A DNA stretch of 64,000 bases from Aradus depressus (Eukaryota > Arthropoda > Insecta > Hemiptera > Aradidae), in contig OY759224.1 of NCBI GenBank assembly GCA_963662175.1, forward strand, positions 27,785,489-27,849,488. The letters are read 5' to 3'. The notes below the pieces were generated by a model. That model worked only from the letters and a program-made list of their open reading frames with translations, searched no databases and was not told the origin of the DNA. The position numbers and the translations under genes are program-made. Positions 43,244-54,190 of the stretch are shown in pieces. Each line of letters opens with the position of its first letter. Within the stretch, counting starts at the first letter, position 1.

Positions 43244-43585
43244 GGGCGCCGGTAGCTCAGTGGTATGCATGCTTGCCTTCTGAGCTCAAGGTCGTGGATT
43301 TGAAACCCGACCAAGGTCCTTAGTTTATTTTATCTGGGAAGTAAACTAAACTTAAGCACTCTGTGCTTCGGATGGGACTTTAGCGATGGTTCCGAGCCTG
43401 TACGATGTCAGTTACTCGTTAAAGACCCCTGCCCTAAGTGAATAAAAATTTAGAGTAGACAAAATTTAGGACTCCCACAGTAGAGTCGGGCTCATGTCCA
43501 CCAGAGTGACGAAAGAGCGTTCTGGTAGTAGGTGATATGACCTCATAGTTAAAGCCCGGACATGAGTCATAAAACCTAACCTAAC
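43244..43585 (+). mobile_element. SINE-A, full length
   Basis: GGGCGCCGGTAGCTCAGTGG head, B box decayed to GGATTTGAAACCC, complete body, tail ATAAAACCTAACCTAAC. A SINE-A subfamily scrap in minus orientation follows at 43608-43665 (GTCCCATCCGAAGGATGGC, GGGCTCAAGG). Confidence 0.93.
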
Positions 43586-43665
43586 ATAAGAAATGTTATT
43601 CAACGATGTCAACGCTTAACGTCCCATCCGAAGGATGGCGGGCTCAAGGTTTTTTCATCTTCCGC

Positions 43666-44310
43666 GCCCAATATAGTTATAATAATTTATATCTTCACAA
43701 ACATTCTCCATTTTTATTATATTTATTTTATCATATTTCCTAAATTATTCTATCATAATCCATATTATTCCTTTTTTGATTCATTTTACATATTTATATA
43801 TTTTTATCATGCATTTATTTATTTTTATTTTGATTATTTTTATTTTTCTTCTTTCTCTTCACCCTTCTCTATCTAGCCCCTACTTTCTAAAATTAATTTT
43901 ATTTCAAACCTTGGCTGGACATCCTTCCTTTTTTTTTATAATTAATCATCATAGTATTATGCGCTCGGTCGATTTATATTATCAATTTTATTTTTTTTCT
44001 TAGTTATATAGATTTTATTTTTTTCTTTTTTTACTTATTCTCTTTTATTTTTGTAGATACTTTTATTTATTTTTATTTACCTATCTTTTTATATCCTTGT
44101 ACTGATACTATATTTCATTGTTTCATTTTCTTTAATCTCTCAAATTTAATAAGGTTTTCCATTTTTTTCTTTTCATTAAAACTTGTAAGAGGATTTGATT
44201 TCCCTAATGTTGATATTTTTTCCAGTTTAGCCTCCTCATCCTATTATGTTTTCTTTATTAAAAGAGGGAATTTTCCCAGCGAATTAGTATCGCCTTCTTC
44301 CTTTCAGGTT
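43666..44310. other. Very T-rich spacer
   Basis: Long pyrimidine-rich stretch. TGTACTGATACTATATTTCATTG at about 44098 resembles the tail at 28120-28140, so it may include another retroposon end. No supported gene. Confidence 0.45.
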
Positions 44311-44706
44311 TTAAGTAGATTGGTAGGTGATAGGGGGATGAGAAGGGGGAGGTGCTAATGGTAGCGCTCTTGGTAGCCCTGAGAAGGACAGAGGATCATT
44401 GAGTCTTAAAGAAGACTGGGGTATGTCTTCGCTGGTTTGAGGTACAGCCGCACTCTTAGAAAACCAGAGAGCGAGACTCACACTTAGGCTTGTCTTGTTG
44501 AGTGTTATAATGACTGATCTGGGACTGATCCCATGGAAAAATAGCGAACCAATCAATGAGCAGGGACCTGGTGAAGCTTCACACAGACTGGGTATGGGAG
44601 GAGTGAGGTGGCTTCAATTAATTTTTCGGGGAGAGGGTCCCGCTGGGTGGGTACGCTGTGGGGAGGGTGATGTGACCGACGTGTGAGGGAATCAGGAGCA
44701 CTACGG

Positions 44707-44765
<59 letters not shown>
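44311..44765. other. GC-balanced segment ending in 59-bp poly(A)
   Basis: 44311-44700 has moderate GC and a G-rich end (GGGGAGAGGGTCCCGCTGGG), followed by an uninterrupted run of 59 A (44707-44765). This could be a retroposed sequence with its tail, but no ORF, polyadenylation signal or duplication was identified. The segment GGGTACGCTGTGGGG recurs at 45481. Confidence 0.4.
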
Positions 44766-44769
<4 letters not shown>

Positions 44770-45082
44770 ACCCATTGAAATTTACCGCAATTTCGAAAAT
44801 CCGTAAATTTAGAATTTTTTGAATATTTCTTTTAAGAAAATAATGAGAGTTATAGTTTTCGAGGTTGTTTATAAAGAATTTGTAAAAAAATGAAACTTTT
44901 TAAAATTAATTTGAAGATACCAGATGCTCCAAAAAGCGAAATAAATGAAAGAAACGTTAAAAAATGCAAATACATCAATCTTTTATAGAAAATAATTTAT
45001 TAACAACTTATGCTAAATAATAATTCTTATAAATTTTAGTGACAAATAATTATAAATTTTAATAAAAGGATAATCATGTAGA

Positions 45083-45388
45083 CTAATTGTCTCCGACGTT
45101 TGGAGGAGAGAAATTCACTTGTTTTTCTTGCTTTTTATAGGGTTCAATGTATTTTTTATTTATATACTTCTGCCGACATAATGTATGGACATATACAACT
45201 TCACATGTATTTAAATATTGTAATAATCCATCGCTTCTCTCCTAAGCTTGTTTTAAAGTTCCCAAATCTCTTTTAATTTCGACAATAGAACCTATATCAT
45301 TACTGCTCTGAGATCCAAGTTTTTCGCAAAGAAAACAAACATTTTCTTCAACATCTGCTGAATCACTAATCTTACTGTAAATATCCAT
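45083..45388 (-). pseudogene. Unrecognised zinc-finger-like ORF with one stop
   Basis: On the minus strand an ATG at 45386-45388 opens a 101-codon frame with a single TAG at codon 49 (45242-45244). It reads MDIYSKISDSADVEENVCFL, CEKLGSQSSNDIGSIVEIKR, LGTLKQA, stop, ERSDGLLQYLNTCEVVYVHT, LCRQKYINKKYIEPYKKQ and NFSPPNVGDN. Cys18-Cys21 (C-x2-C) plus the later VHTLCRQKY (H-x2-C) suggests a C2HC zinc finger. A similar arrangement (C-x2-C ... R.D.L ... VH..C...Y) is found at the N-terminus of many uncharacterised animal proteins often linked to transposons; that is a recollection of a pattern, not a search result. No catalytic region follows downstream. Confidence 0.45.
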
Positions 45389-45545
45389 AATTAATAATTA
45401 TCTGCAACAAAAAGTATGAGAAAAATTGGTAAACGGAAAGTCGAAAATGAATAAGATGAAACAAATAAAAATGTACAAATGGGTACGCTGTGGGGGAGGG
45501 GGCGAACTGGGGAAGTACACTGATTCAGAGTTGCACGGGGACACC

Positions 45546-45845
45546 TCAATTGTTGTGGTGGTGACCTTGAAGGGAGAGCGGAAACTTCTGGGGTACATTG
45601 GGGTGCGCAGTGCTATCTGCCAGAAGTAGCATCATCTTGAGCATGTCTTTTTCCATCTCAATGTCCAAATCCTCTCGACGTAGGCCTGATCCTGAAATTT
45701 CTGCCTCCAGAAATGTCGCTTCTGAGCATCCCGCGAGTACAATTTTACAGACCTGCATCTTGACCTTACCATCTGTTGGACCTGGTAAATGATATCGTTC
45801 TCCTTCATCCACCCTATACGAGCATCTCCTAGACGATCCTTCCAT
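45546..45845 (-). CDS. Hypothetical 99-residue ORF
   Basis: Complete frame with ATG at 45845 and stop at 45546, GC-richer than its surroundings, with a mixed and charged composition (GLRREDLDIEMEKDMLKMML) rather than low complexity. GTCCAACAGATGGTAAGGTC inside contains a donor-like GGTAAG, so it could be an exon. No domain recognised; no RNA evidence. It may equally be part of an unknown element. Confidence 0.3.
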   Translation of the reverse strand: MEGSSRRCSYRVDEGERYHLPGPTDGKVKMQVCKIVLAGCSEATFLEAEISGSGLRREDLDIEMEKDMLKMMLLLADSTAHPNVPQKFPLSLQGHHHNN

Positions 45846-46495
45846 ACCGAATGATTACCATCTCAAGTACTCCAAGGAATAATGCAAATTCAGTCCTATT
45901 TTATATTTAACGTCCTGTTCTCCAACTTGAGACAAAATGAACGAGCTAAAATATATTTTATGATGATGCAGCTGGTTTTTATGTGCAACACCATGGACAT
46001 CATAAAATTATATTATTTATGTTAATAAAAGTATACCCAATCCGTTTTGATGTTAAAACAGTGCATATATCGTCTGCAAATACAATTGTGAGACAAACAA
46101 TGTATTTTTTTTGCGGGTATACCAGACCTCTATGGGGCTTCACACCACCCGTCCGCCGCATAGACGAGAAATAGGTCTTTCAGTTTTAGTTTTTATTCAA
46201 GGTGTTACGGCCGGGAATAGGACCCCGTCATTCGCCGGAGCGATCGCTTGGCTCCTCTAACCTACCTTATCGGCGTTTCCCGATAGCTCTCGGTACCAGG
46301 ACATCTATGTGTAATGGCTGCGTTGCGCCGAGGATAGTCGCAGGTGGGTCAGACAGACAATATCTACCTAGACAAACAAAAATCGCCAGTACAAATAGTT
46401 ACTATATTAATTTTTCAATGATATCGTTTGACTAGACTAAAAATATTTGCCTGACTAGAAATGAGGGAAATAGTATATAGGTAATTAAAATAAAT
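45846..46495. other. Unassigned; possible LTR-like start
   Basis: TGTTACGGCCGGGAATAGG at 46202 resembles the TGTTACG start of some Gypsy-type LTRs and begins a GC-rich stretch to about 46340, but no matching second LTR, primer site or TSD is seen. Confidence 0.25.
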
Positions 46496-46701
46496 GGAGG
46501 CCGTGGTGAACGTGCGGGCTAGAGCGTAGGGCTTTGGTCTAGGTCTCACCACGGTTTGCAGGTTCGAATCCCGTCCGTGGGTGAGTTTTATTTCGTAGTT
46601 AGAACTCCCTCCTCGGGGCCATGGATGTCGTAAATAACTATATATAACACGCTGACATGGCTAATCTGCACCGTATATAAAGCCAAAAAAAAAAAAAAAA
46701 A
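46496..46701 (+). mobile_element. SINE-B copy 1 (tRNA-derived)
   Basis: GGAGGCCGTGGTGAACGTGC head with GCGGGCTAGAGCG, B box GCAGGTTCGAATCCC, body CTCGGGGCCATGGATGTCG, end TATAAAGCC and poly(A). TSD AATTAAAATAA at 46483-46493 and 46702-46712. The long gap between A-box and B-box regions suggests a tRNA with a long variable arm (Ser/Leu type). Confidence 0.92.
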
Positions 46702-46892
46702 AATTAAAATAATCCAATTTAGGTACACATGTTTATTAAAAATTCATTTTTGGTACAATTGGGGTATTCATGATGTGTGTGTTAACTATGTTAACTGTGT
46801 TAGTTCGATAAATATTTTGTATATTATCTGATTACTATTGAAATTAGTAACTTATGTTGAAACAATATAATTAAAATCTTATTTTTCAAACA

Positions 46893-47115
46893 ATAGGTTA
46901 GGTTAGGTTTTATGGCTCATGCCCGGGCTTTAACTACGAGGTCATATCGCCTACTACCAGAGTGCTCATTCGTCACTCTGGTGGACATGAGCCCGACTCT
47001 ACTGTGGGAGTCCTAAATTTTGCCTACCCTAAATTTTTATTCACCTAGGGTAGGGGTCTTTAACGAGTAACTGACATGGTGGGTTCGAAACCCGGCCGAG
47101 GCCCTTAGTTTATCT
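46893..47115 (-). mobile_element. SINE-A, rearranged
   Basis: 46893-47070 is minus-strand SINE-A from the (TTAGG)n tail to TAACTGACATGG. It is joined directly to a plus-strand piece (47078-47115, GGGTTCGAAACCCGGCCGAG) from the tRNA-like head, so the two halves face each other. Confidence 0.85.
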
Positions 47116-47439
47116 TCTAATCTCTAATCTCTTCTGATCTCATCATCTTAACTGTTGTGTCCATACTTTCATTATTAACATTGATGACATCATCCGGACG
47201 CCCGGACACTGAAAAAGGAAAAAGAAAAAAAATGTATTTTTTGCCAATTTTGTACTCTTCGAAACCTGGTCAAAAATGATTCTTTTTGGCTACTTTTTTT
47301 TTTTTAATTTTGTTCAGCTCGTAGTTCTCCAGATGGCTATGTCGGAAAAAACATCATTTTGTTAATGAATAATATACTTTTTTCGATGCAAAAAGTGGCA
47401 TTTGGTGTCACGAGAAAAGTAACCTTTCGACATTTTTTT
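47116..47439. other. Unassigned region
   Basis: Nothing recognised. Confidence 0.4.
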
Positions 47440-47720
47440 CGGACTTGGCCAGAGTCACTTCCGTGTCTCCTGATAAGATTGACGATACATTCATTCTATC
47501 AGGAGGTATTGTGTTCACAACTACATGGAAGCATTTGTTTTCATTTTTAGATTGAAGAGGTAGGAAAACATGAAATTCCGTTGAAAACTCAACCTCGAAT
47601 TATTTCAGCAATATCGGTCTAAGATGGAGGGGGGGGGGGGGGGGGGTGAAAAGTTAAACTATTAATTCGATATGGGGAAGTACACTGCAGATGATTCACC
47701 GGAGTTTTTTTTTTTTTTGT
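47440..47720. repeat. CR composite repeat with G-run
   Basis: TTCATTCTATCAGGAGGTATTG, AAACATGAAATTCCGTTGAAAAC, a run of about 19 G at 47628-47646, and the end GCAGATGATTCACCGGAG. Confidence 0.7.
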
Positions 47721-48220
47721 TTTACTGACAAGGATATAACAGCTTATATCTATCTGGACTGGATCAGATTGGCAGGATTCACTTGGGTGGACGGCTGTCG
47801 GAAAGAGAATATCATACGTGTCAAGAAAGTGACATATCATTATACATAGAGATAAACTAGATTAACTTTTGTTTCTCTAATTAGTATTGGACAACAACCT
47901 CGGGCGATAAAAATGTTTGCAATAAAAAGAATATTGCATTTCCGGAGAAGTCATAAAAAGAATACAATTAATATTTGAATTTCTAATGGTTTTCTGTGTG
48001 CAGAATGAACCAGGATTGAGATCGTGTGCAGTATCGCCATGGAGAAGATACAAAGTGTGCTGTATCGCCATAGAGATTGGATTTGGAGGGAGAGCGAAAA
48101 CGTATTTGATTAATTCGTCATTTGGCCTGTGATTCACAGACGAATTTTTCATATCATTATTGAAATCAGGGGGTCGGAAGACGGAGTGGTTTAGACTAAA
48201 CTCGACTGAACTACACTGAG
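47721..48220. other. Mostly unassigned; short inner CR scrap
   Basis: A TCGCCATGGAGAAGATACAAAGTGTGCTGTATCGCCAT duplication (short direct repeat CTGTATCGCCAT) at 48028-48070 and a CR scrap at 48075-48150. 48188-48222 has degenerate GACT-type pentamers (AGACTAAACTCGACTGAAC) related to the satellite at 50056. Confidence 0.45.
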
Positions 48221-48537
48221 GTTAGGTTTTATGACTCATGCCCGGGCTTTATCAACGAGGTCATAGCGCTCTTTCGTCACTCTGGTGGACATGAGCCCGA
48301 CTCTACTGTGGGAGTCCAAAATTTTGCCTACCCTAAATTTTTATTCATCTAGGGCAGGGGTCTTAACGAGTACCTGACATCGTACAGGCTCGGGACCATC
48401 GCTTAACGTCCCATCCGAAGGATGGCGTGCTTAAGTTTATTTCACCTCCCAGATAAAATAAACTAAGGGTCTCGGTCGGGTTTTGAACCCACGTTCTTGA
48501 TCTCAGAAGGCAAGCACTCATACCACTGAGCTACCGG
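48221..48537 (-). mobile_element. SINE-A, near full length
   Basis: Minus strand from GAGGTTAGGTTTTATGACTC to CCACTGAGCTACCGGCG. Short loss at 48265. Confidence 0.9.
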
Positions 48538-48589
48538 CGAACTAGACTGGATAAGACTAGACTAGTGTGACGTATACATACATACTTGT

Positions 48590-48913
48590 GCATGCCTTCT
48601 GAGCTCAAGAACATGAATTCGAAACTCGACCGAGGACCTTAGTTTATTTTATCTGGGAAGTGAAATAAACTTAAGCATGCCGTCCTTCGGATGGGACGTT
48701 AAGCGATGGTCCCGAGCCTGTACGATGTCAGTTACTCGTTAAAGACCCCTGCCCTAGGTGAATAAAAATTTAGGATAGGCAAAATTTAGGACTCCCACAG
48801 TAGAGTCGGGCTCAAGTCCACCAGAATGACGAAGGAGCGCTCTGGTAGTAGGCGATATGACCTCGTAGTTAAAGCCCGGGCATGAGTTATAAAACCTAAC
48901 CTAACCTAACCTA
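48590..48913 (+). mobile_element. SINE-A, lacking the first 30 bp, longest CCTAA tail
   Basis: Starts TGTGCATGCCTTCTGAGCTC, B box decayed to GAATTCGAAACTC, ends ATAAAACCTAACCTAACCTAACCTAAATA: four CCTAA units. Confidence 0.92.
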
Positions 48914-48929
48914 AATATAAAAAAGATGA

Positions 48930-49019
48930 GGGCGCCGGTAGCTCAGTGGTATGCGTGCTTGCCTTCTGAGCTCAAAATCGTGGGGTTCGAAACCCGACCG
49001 AGGCCCTTAGTTTATTTTA
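48930..49019 (+). mobile_element. SINE-A head only
   Basis: GGGCGCCGGTAGCTCAGTGG to CCCTTAGTTTATTTTA, then cut. B box GGGGTTCGAAACCC with one extra G. Third SINE-A within 800 bp. Confidence 0.92.
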
Positions 49020-49049
49020 AGTTGTAGAAAATTTTAAAATACATAATTT

Positions 49050-49800
49050 ATATGGAAAAACTTTTTTCACAGGTCGTCCGGTTTTCGAGATACGTGCCGA
49101 AAACCATCTTGAAATTAAATTTTGAAGAACATAATATGACAAATATTATTTTTAGACGTGTCCTTGAATTATCAATCGCTAATAAGTCCTCAGATTTGAG
49201 ATGGAGTCAAAACGACAAAAGTTATAGTCACCCGAAGAATGTAAACTGAATGTCTATAAGGAATATATATAAGTATTTTTTCGGGAGCCATGGTGGCCGT
49301 GCGGGCTAGAGCGTAGGACTTTGGTCGCATGGTTTCACCATGGTTTGCAGGTTCGAATCCCGTCAGGGAGTGAGTTTTATTTCGTAGATAGAACTCCCTC
49401 CCGGGGCCATGGATGTCGTAAATAACTAGATAATACAGTGACATGGCTAATATGCATCGTACATAAGGCAATAAAAAAAAAAAAAAAAAAAAAAAAGTAA
49501 GTATTTTTCGAATCGCAACTCATAGCAACGAACTTTAAAATATGCTTTATGTATTATTTCATACTGGATGTAATAATGTCTACTCTCAAGATGCGCTCTA
49601 CAAAGAGACAAAATGAAATGATTTTGAGATGGGGAAGGGAAGAGAGAGAGTGATCTGTATTGCGTTGTTGGTATTTGAGGACTTATTAGCGATTGAAAAT
49701 TCAAGGAAACTTCTAAAAATATGTGCTTCAAAACTTCATTTCAAGATGGTTTTTGGCATATATCTCGAAAACCGGACGATCTGTGAAAAACCATATTTCA
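49050..49800. repeat. Inverted repeat (arms about 150 bp) with SINE-B in the loop
   Basis: Left arm 49050-49200 (GTCGTCCGGTTTTCGAGATA, CCATCTTGAAATTAAATTTTG, TCAATCGCTAATAAGTCCTC) is the inverse of 49675-49800 (GAGGACTTATTAGCGATTGA, CATTTCAAGATGG, TATCTCGAAAACCGGACGAT) at perhaps 85-90 percent by eye. Confidence 0.85.
49284..49497 (+). mobile_element. SINE-B copy 2
   Basis: GGAGCCATGGTGGCCGTGCG, B box GCAGGTTCGAATCCC, GGGGCCATGGATGTCG, poly(A). Duplication TAAGTATTTTTCG at about 49270-49283 (with one extra T) and 49498-49510. Confidence 0.93.
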
Positions 49801-50055
49801 TATAAATTATGTATTTAAATATTCTCTATAACTATGACTCGAAAAGATTTTTGATTAGATCATAAACATGAGCTGTATCTTGTAAAATGTAGTTAGATCC
49901 CGGGGGAAAGTGATCTCAATTTCCGTTTGATTTCGGCCAAAATCTAAACAGACCTAAGTTAGAACATGTGACCACTTCATTCCAAATTTCAAGTTCATAG
50001 CTACAATATTTTTGCGGTAACCAAATGCCACATTACATATTTTTTTCAACTAGAC
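49801..50055. other. Unassigned region
   Basis: No recognised signal. Confidence 0.4.
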
Positions 50056-51140
50056 TGAACTGTACTTGACTCGACTGGACTGGGTTAGACTGAATTGTAC
50101 TTGACTCGACTGGACTGGGTTAGACTGAACTGTACTTGACTCGACTGGACTGGGTTAGACTGAATTGTACTTGACTCGACTGGACTGGGTTAGACTGAAC
50201 TGTACTTGACTCGACTGGACTGGGTTAGACTGAATTGTACTTGACTCGACTGGACTGGGTTAGACTGAACTGTACTTGACTCGACTGGACTGGGTTAGAC
50301 TGAACTGTACTTGACTCGACTGGACTGGGTTAGACTGAATTGTACTTGACTCGACTGGACTGGGTTAGACTGATCTGTACTTGACTCGACTGGACTGGGT
50401 TAGACTGAACTGTACTTGACTCGACTGGACTGGGTTAGACTGAACTGTACTTGACTCGACTGAACTGGGTTAGACTGAATTGTACTTGACTCGACTGGAC
50501 TGGGTTAGACTGAACTGTACTTGACTCGACTGGACTGGGTTAGACTGAATTGTACTTGACTCGACTGGACTGGGTTAGACTGAACTGTACTTGACTCGAC
50601 TGGACTGGGTTAGACTGAATTGTACTTGACTCGACTGGACTGGGTTAGACTGAACTGTACTTGACTCGACTGGACTGGGTTAGACTGAATTGTACTTGAC
50701 TCGACTGGACTGGGTTAGACTGAACTGTACTTGACTCGACTGGACTGGGTTAGACTGAACTGTACTTGACTCGACTGGACTGGGTTAGACTGAACTGTAC
50801 TTGACTCGACTGGACTGGGTTAGACTGAATTGTACTTGACTCGACTGGACTGGGTTAGACTGAACTGTACTTGACTCGACTGGACTGGGTTAGACTGAAC
50901 TGTACTTGACTCGACTGGACTGGGTTAGACTGAACTGTACTTGACTCGACTGGACTGGGTTAGACTGAACTGTACTTGACTCGACTGGACTGGGTTAGAC
51001 TGAACTGTACTTGACTCGACTGGACTGGGTTAGACTGAATTGTACTTGACTCGACTGGACTGGGTTAGACTGAACTGTACTTGACTCGACTGGACTGGGT
51101 TAGACTGAACTGTACTTGACTCGACTGGACTGGACTGTAG
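50056..51140. repeat. 35-bp satellite, 31 copies
   Basis: Unit TGAACTGTACTTGACTCGACTGGACTGGGTTAGAC, in register every 35 bp from 50056 to 51106 with no length change. Only one site is regularly variable (TGAAC versus TGAAT), plus a TGATC unit at 50371 and one TGAACTGGG at 50461. The unit itself divides into seven pentamers (TGAAC, TGTAC, TTGAC, TCGAC, TGGAC, TGGGT, TAGAC), so it grew from a 5-bp repeat. Confidence 0.98.
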
Positions 51141-51547
51141 AAGTGGGCGTTTATTGACTGGCTCCCCGTTGCAGACTGAACCTGGGCGGAGCACCTATGA
51201 CGGTATCAGCCTGGTATGTCCCATCTGCATTCTTACCTTCCCCCAGTTGCAGTCTCTTCGCTCCAGATGCACATTTTCCCACGTCCAGTCTCCCACCCAT
51301 CTATAGCTGCAGTGTCTCCAACTGACGCCAACCTTGTACATGTTAAACAACCTAACAAAAAATTATAATTTATGAGGAGAAACGCAAGCATCTAACTGTT
51401 GTATTGTCGTTGGAACAGAAAATTCTGTGCAAACATAAAAAAGAGCGTCGTTGAATCACCGCCAATATACTACACCAGCTCAATTAATCAAATAAGTTGT
51501 CACTCTCCCTTCAAAACAAATCGACCGTTTGGACTAAAAATTAATAT
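51141..51547. other. Unassigned, then CR end
   Basis: 51150-51340 is GC-moderate with a repeated theme CCATCTGCATTC and CCAGTTGCAGTCTC; GGTATGTCCGGTCTGCATTC recurs at about 54108. 51445-51540 is CR (GTTGAATCACCGCCAATATAC). Confidence 0.45.
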
Positions 51548-51805
51548 TTAGTTATTTTGACTCAACTACCAGAGCGCTCTTTCGTCACTCTGGTGGACAT
51601 GAGCCCTGCTCTACTGTGGGAGACCTAAATTTTGCCTACCCTAAATTTTTTATTCACCTAGGGTAGGGGTCTTTAACGAGTGTCTGACATCATACAGGCT
51701 CGGGACCATCGCTTAACGTCCCATCTAAAGGATGGCGTGCTTAAGTTTATTTCACCCCCAGATATAATAAACTAAGAGACTCGGCCGGGTTTCGAAACCT
51801 GTTGT
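51548..51805 (-). mobile_element. SINE-A, partial
   Basis: Minus strand, from TTTTGACTCAACTACCAGAGC (lacking the GGGCTTTAACTACGAGGTCA part) to GGCCGGGTTTCGAAACCTG. Head missing. Confidence 0.9.
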
Positions 51806-52535
51806 GTCGATACTTTCATTATATTATTATTGGCCTGTTATTGCCAGGTGCCCTTCGGTCGATTAGACTGAAAATCAATAGGTGCCGTAGAATTTATATA
51901 TAAAATTTTATGTTGATGCATTCATTACATCGGCAGTTGTTGGGGTGTTTGAGTTAAGTTTTTTGAAGTAAGCCCCTCCTCGGATCCCCCCTTCCCTTCA
52001 GCCGATTTTGCTGAAATTTAATAAGTATTGTCCTCGTGAGGTTTTAATTTTAAATATGAAATTTTATTTCGATATATTCATTCTAATGACAGTTATTAAA
52101 GTTTTTGTGTTAAGCTTCCCCCCTAATTCCCCCCTTTACCTTTGGCTGATAAGACTGAAAATTAATAGGTGTCATCTACATGAGGTTCTGGACACATAAA
52201 ACATTTCGTGTCGATAAATTTATTCTGTCGGGAATTATCAAGAATTTTTTTTTCCCCAACTATGCAAAGTAAGTTATGTAATCGGTCTAAAATTCGGTGT
52301 TGAGTTTTCACCGAAATTTGATTTTTTGCAACCTTCTGATTCAAAAAATGAAAAAAAAAGTCTATCTGTCGATGTTTGTGTCTGTTGTGTGTCAGTGAAC
52401 ACGATAGAATGAACTTATCAACACGATATGTATCTAGAACCCTCAAATAATAATATCTGATGATTTTCAGACAAGCCGGGGGAGGCTCAACTCAAAAACC
52501 CCAATAATTGCCGATGTAATAAATTGTAATGTATA
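51806..52535. repeat. CR composite repeat, long array
   Basis: Four monomer starts at about 51860, 51995, 52130 and a reversed part at 52250-52530 (GTAATCGGTCTAAAATTCGGTG, CAATAATTGCCGATG). The hinge near 52250 (TTTTTTTTCCCC) separates the two orientations. Confidence 0.8.
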
Positions 52536-52559
52536 AAAATAATACACACATTGAAATTA

Positions 52560-53260
52560 TTAAAATATAAACATTAAAAAATTAATTATATTTATTTTTA
52601 TATAAAAAGCAAATTTATTTTTAAACAAATGAGTAAAAAAACAAAACTCGGCCATCAGCTGTTTTTTTTAGTGTTGTGTCGAGACGAGGGTCGAGACCTA
52701 GGAATGGCGGCGGTCTGACTGAAAATGGACAGTGGTGTTTAGGCATTTATTGCAATGAACTAAATAGAAGTAAATTGACGGTGAAATTGTTCCAAAAAGA
52801 AGGTACTTTGTTTATATGTACAGGATATATGCCCAGAAAAATATAACTTAAATTTTAAAAATGGCCAAAATAAAAAAAAAAATAGAATTAATTCGTTTTA
52901 AGATTTTTTCCTTTGATTTTTTTTATTTGTTTCAATGATTAGTTTTATAATTTTATAATGTAGACGATTTAAAAAAATAAACCCAAACTATTTATTCTAG
53001 TAAATTCTATTCTATTCATTTTCCCTGTTGGCCCAGTAAGATAATTTGAAAACCTTTGGATTAGATTTTATATTTTGCAAAATTTAGAATACCAGATGGC
53101 ATCTCTTTAAAAATCTAAATGAAAAGTTTGTAAATTGCACTTTCTTAAAAATTGCACGTCTTGAACTTTTGATAATTTTTTAGGGCTCCTTTTCGAAAAA
53201 CTACTGTAAAAATCAAAATTTAGTAAAAGAAAAGAGATTAAATTTCTACACTTGGTAATT
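52560..53260 (-). repeat. F4 repeat, copy C
   Basis: Minus-strand F4: GGCTCCTTTTCGAAAAACTAC, AATTTTTTAGGGC, TTGGATTAGATTT, TGGCCAAAATAAAAA, TATATGTACAGGATATATGC, and at its 5' end GGAATGGCGGCGGTCTGAC, GGACAGTGGTGTT. Confidence 0.75.
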
Positions 53261-53549
53261 CTTATTGTTTATTTCATTATTATTATTATTTCATTATTAT
53301 TATTATTTCATTATTATTAATTATATAATATTTTTATTTATTTATCATTTATTTAAGATTAACAGTTGTATTTAACACTTAACACTTGAACCTCTTTTTT
53401 TTTATTAACCACAAAATTTATCGACACAAAATTGCCTCTGTGTGAGTCATATATTGATTTTTAGCCCAAACCGTTGATTGATTTTGGAGGTAGAGCAAAC
53501 ACTTATTTGATTAATTCGCTCTGGGGAAGTACATTATTGGGTGATACAA
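53261..53549. repeat. ATT-rich microsatellite and CR end
   Basis: TTCATTATTATTATTA repeated three times at 53270-53320; CR block AAACCGTTGATTGATTTTGGAGG to CTCTGGGGAAGTACATT at 53455-53535. Confidence 0.6.
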
Positions 53550-54190
53550 CTATTTTTTTGACGTGACAATGTCTTATAATTTGGTAGGCCGGCACCCCAT
53601 GTTCGAAAACTGCGTTATGTTACTTTCGGTAACACGTAACACACGTATCACGCATGCGCCCAGAGAGAGAGAGCGCTTCACACTGTCTTCGTTCCGCTAG
53701 TTGCTCTCCTGTCTCAATTCACGTGGTACCGCTTACAAACGTATCGCTGCTGACCGATTTGATGTTTACTTTTTGAAATATAAAATATTTCAAAACAAAA
53801 CGAAATGAGTATTTCTAAATGGAATAATTTATTATTTTAAACATTAAAAAAAAAATTTTCATTTTTTGAAAACTATTATGCTTATGAATGTATTCTTTCT
53901 ATATTGTTTTTAAATTGTTTCAAGGTTCAAAAATGTTATTGAAATGATTTGTTATATTATATTCTTGACACTTTCTATAATAATTTCTGACAAATTATAT
54001 AACTTCCCTTTATATCAATACTATAAATATCAGAAATCAAAATACATAATACTGTGAATACACTGATAGATTGATGCCTGGAGTCTTGGTTGGAAGGGGT
54101 TCTGTGTGGTATGTCCGGTCTGCATTCTTCAGCTCTTACAGACTTCCTCTCGCCAACCTACCTACATCTTTAAGTGAACACAAATGGCAT
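53550..54190. other. CpG-rich start then AT-rich DNA
   Basis: 53555-53780 opens with TTTGACGTGACAATGTCTTATAATTTGG and is CpG-rich (AACACGTAACACACGTATCACGCATGCGCCC), followed by AT-rich DNA. The TTTGACGTGA start is shared in part with 8980 and 58972, so it may be the end of a DNA transposon. Confidence 0.35.

Noticed and set aside
42963..43283. 106-codon ORF
   Set aside because: Crosses the LINE poly(A), a CR scrap and the SINE head; a chance frame over three elements.
46202..46440. Solo Gypsy-type LTR starting TGTTACG
   Set aside because: No CA end, TSD, polyadenylation signal or second copy found; kept only as a remark.
50056..51140. CRISPR-like regular array
   Set aside because: Units are contiguous with no variable spacers, and the context is eukaryotic; it is a satellite.
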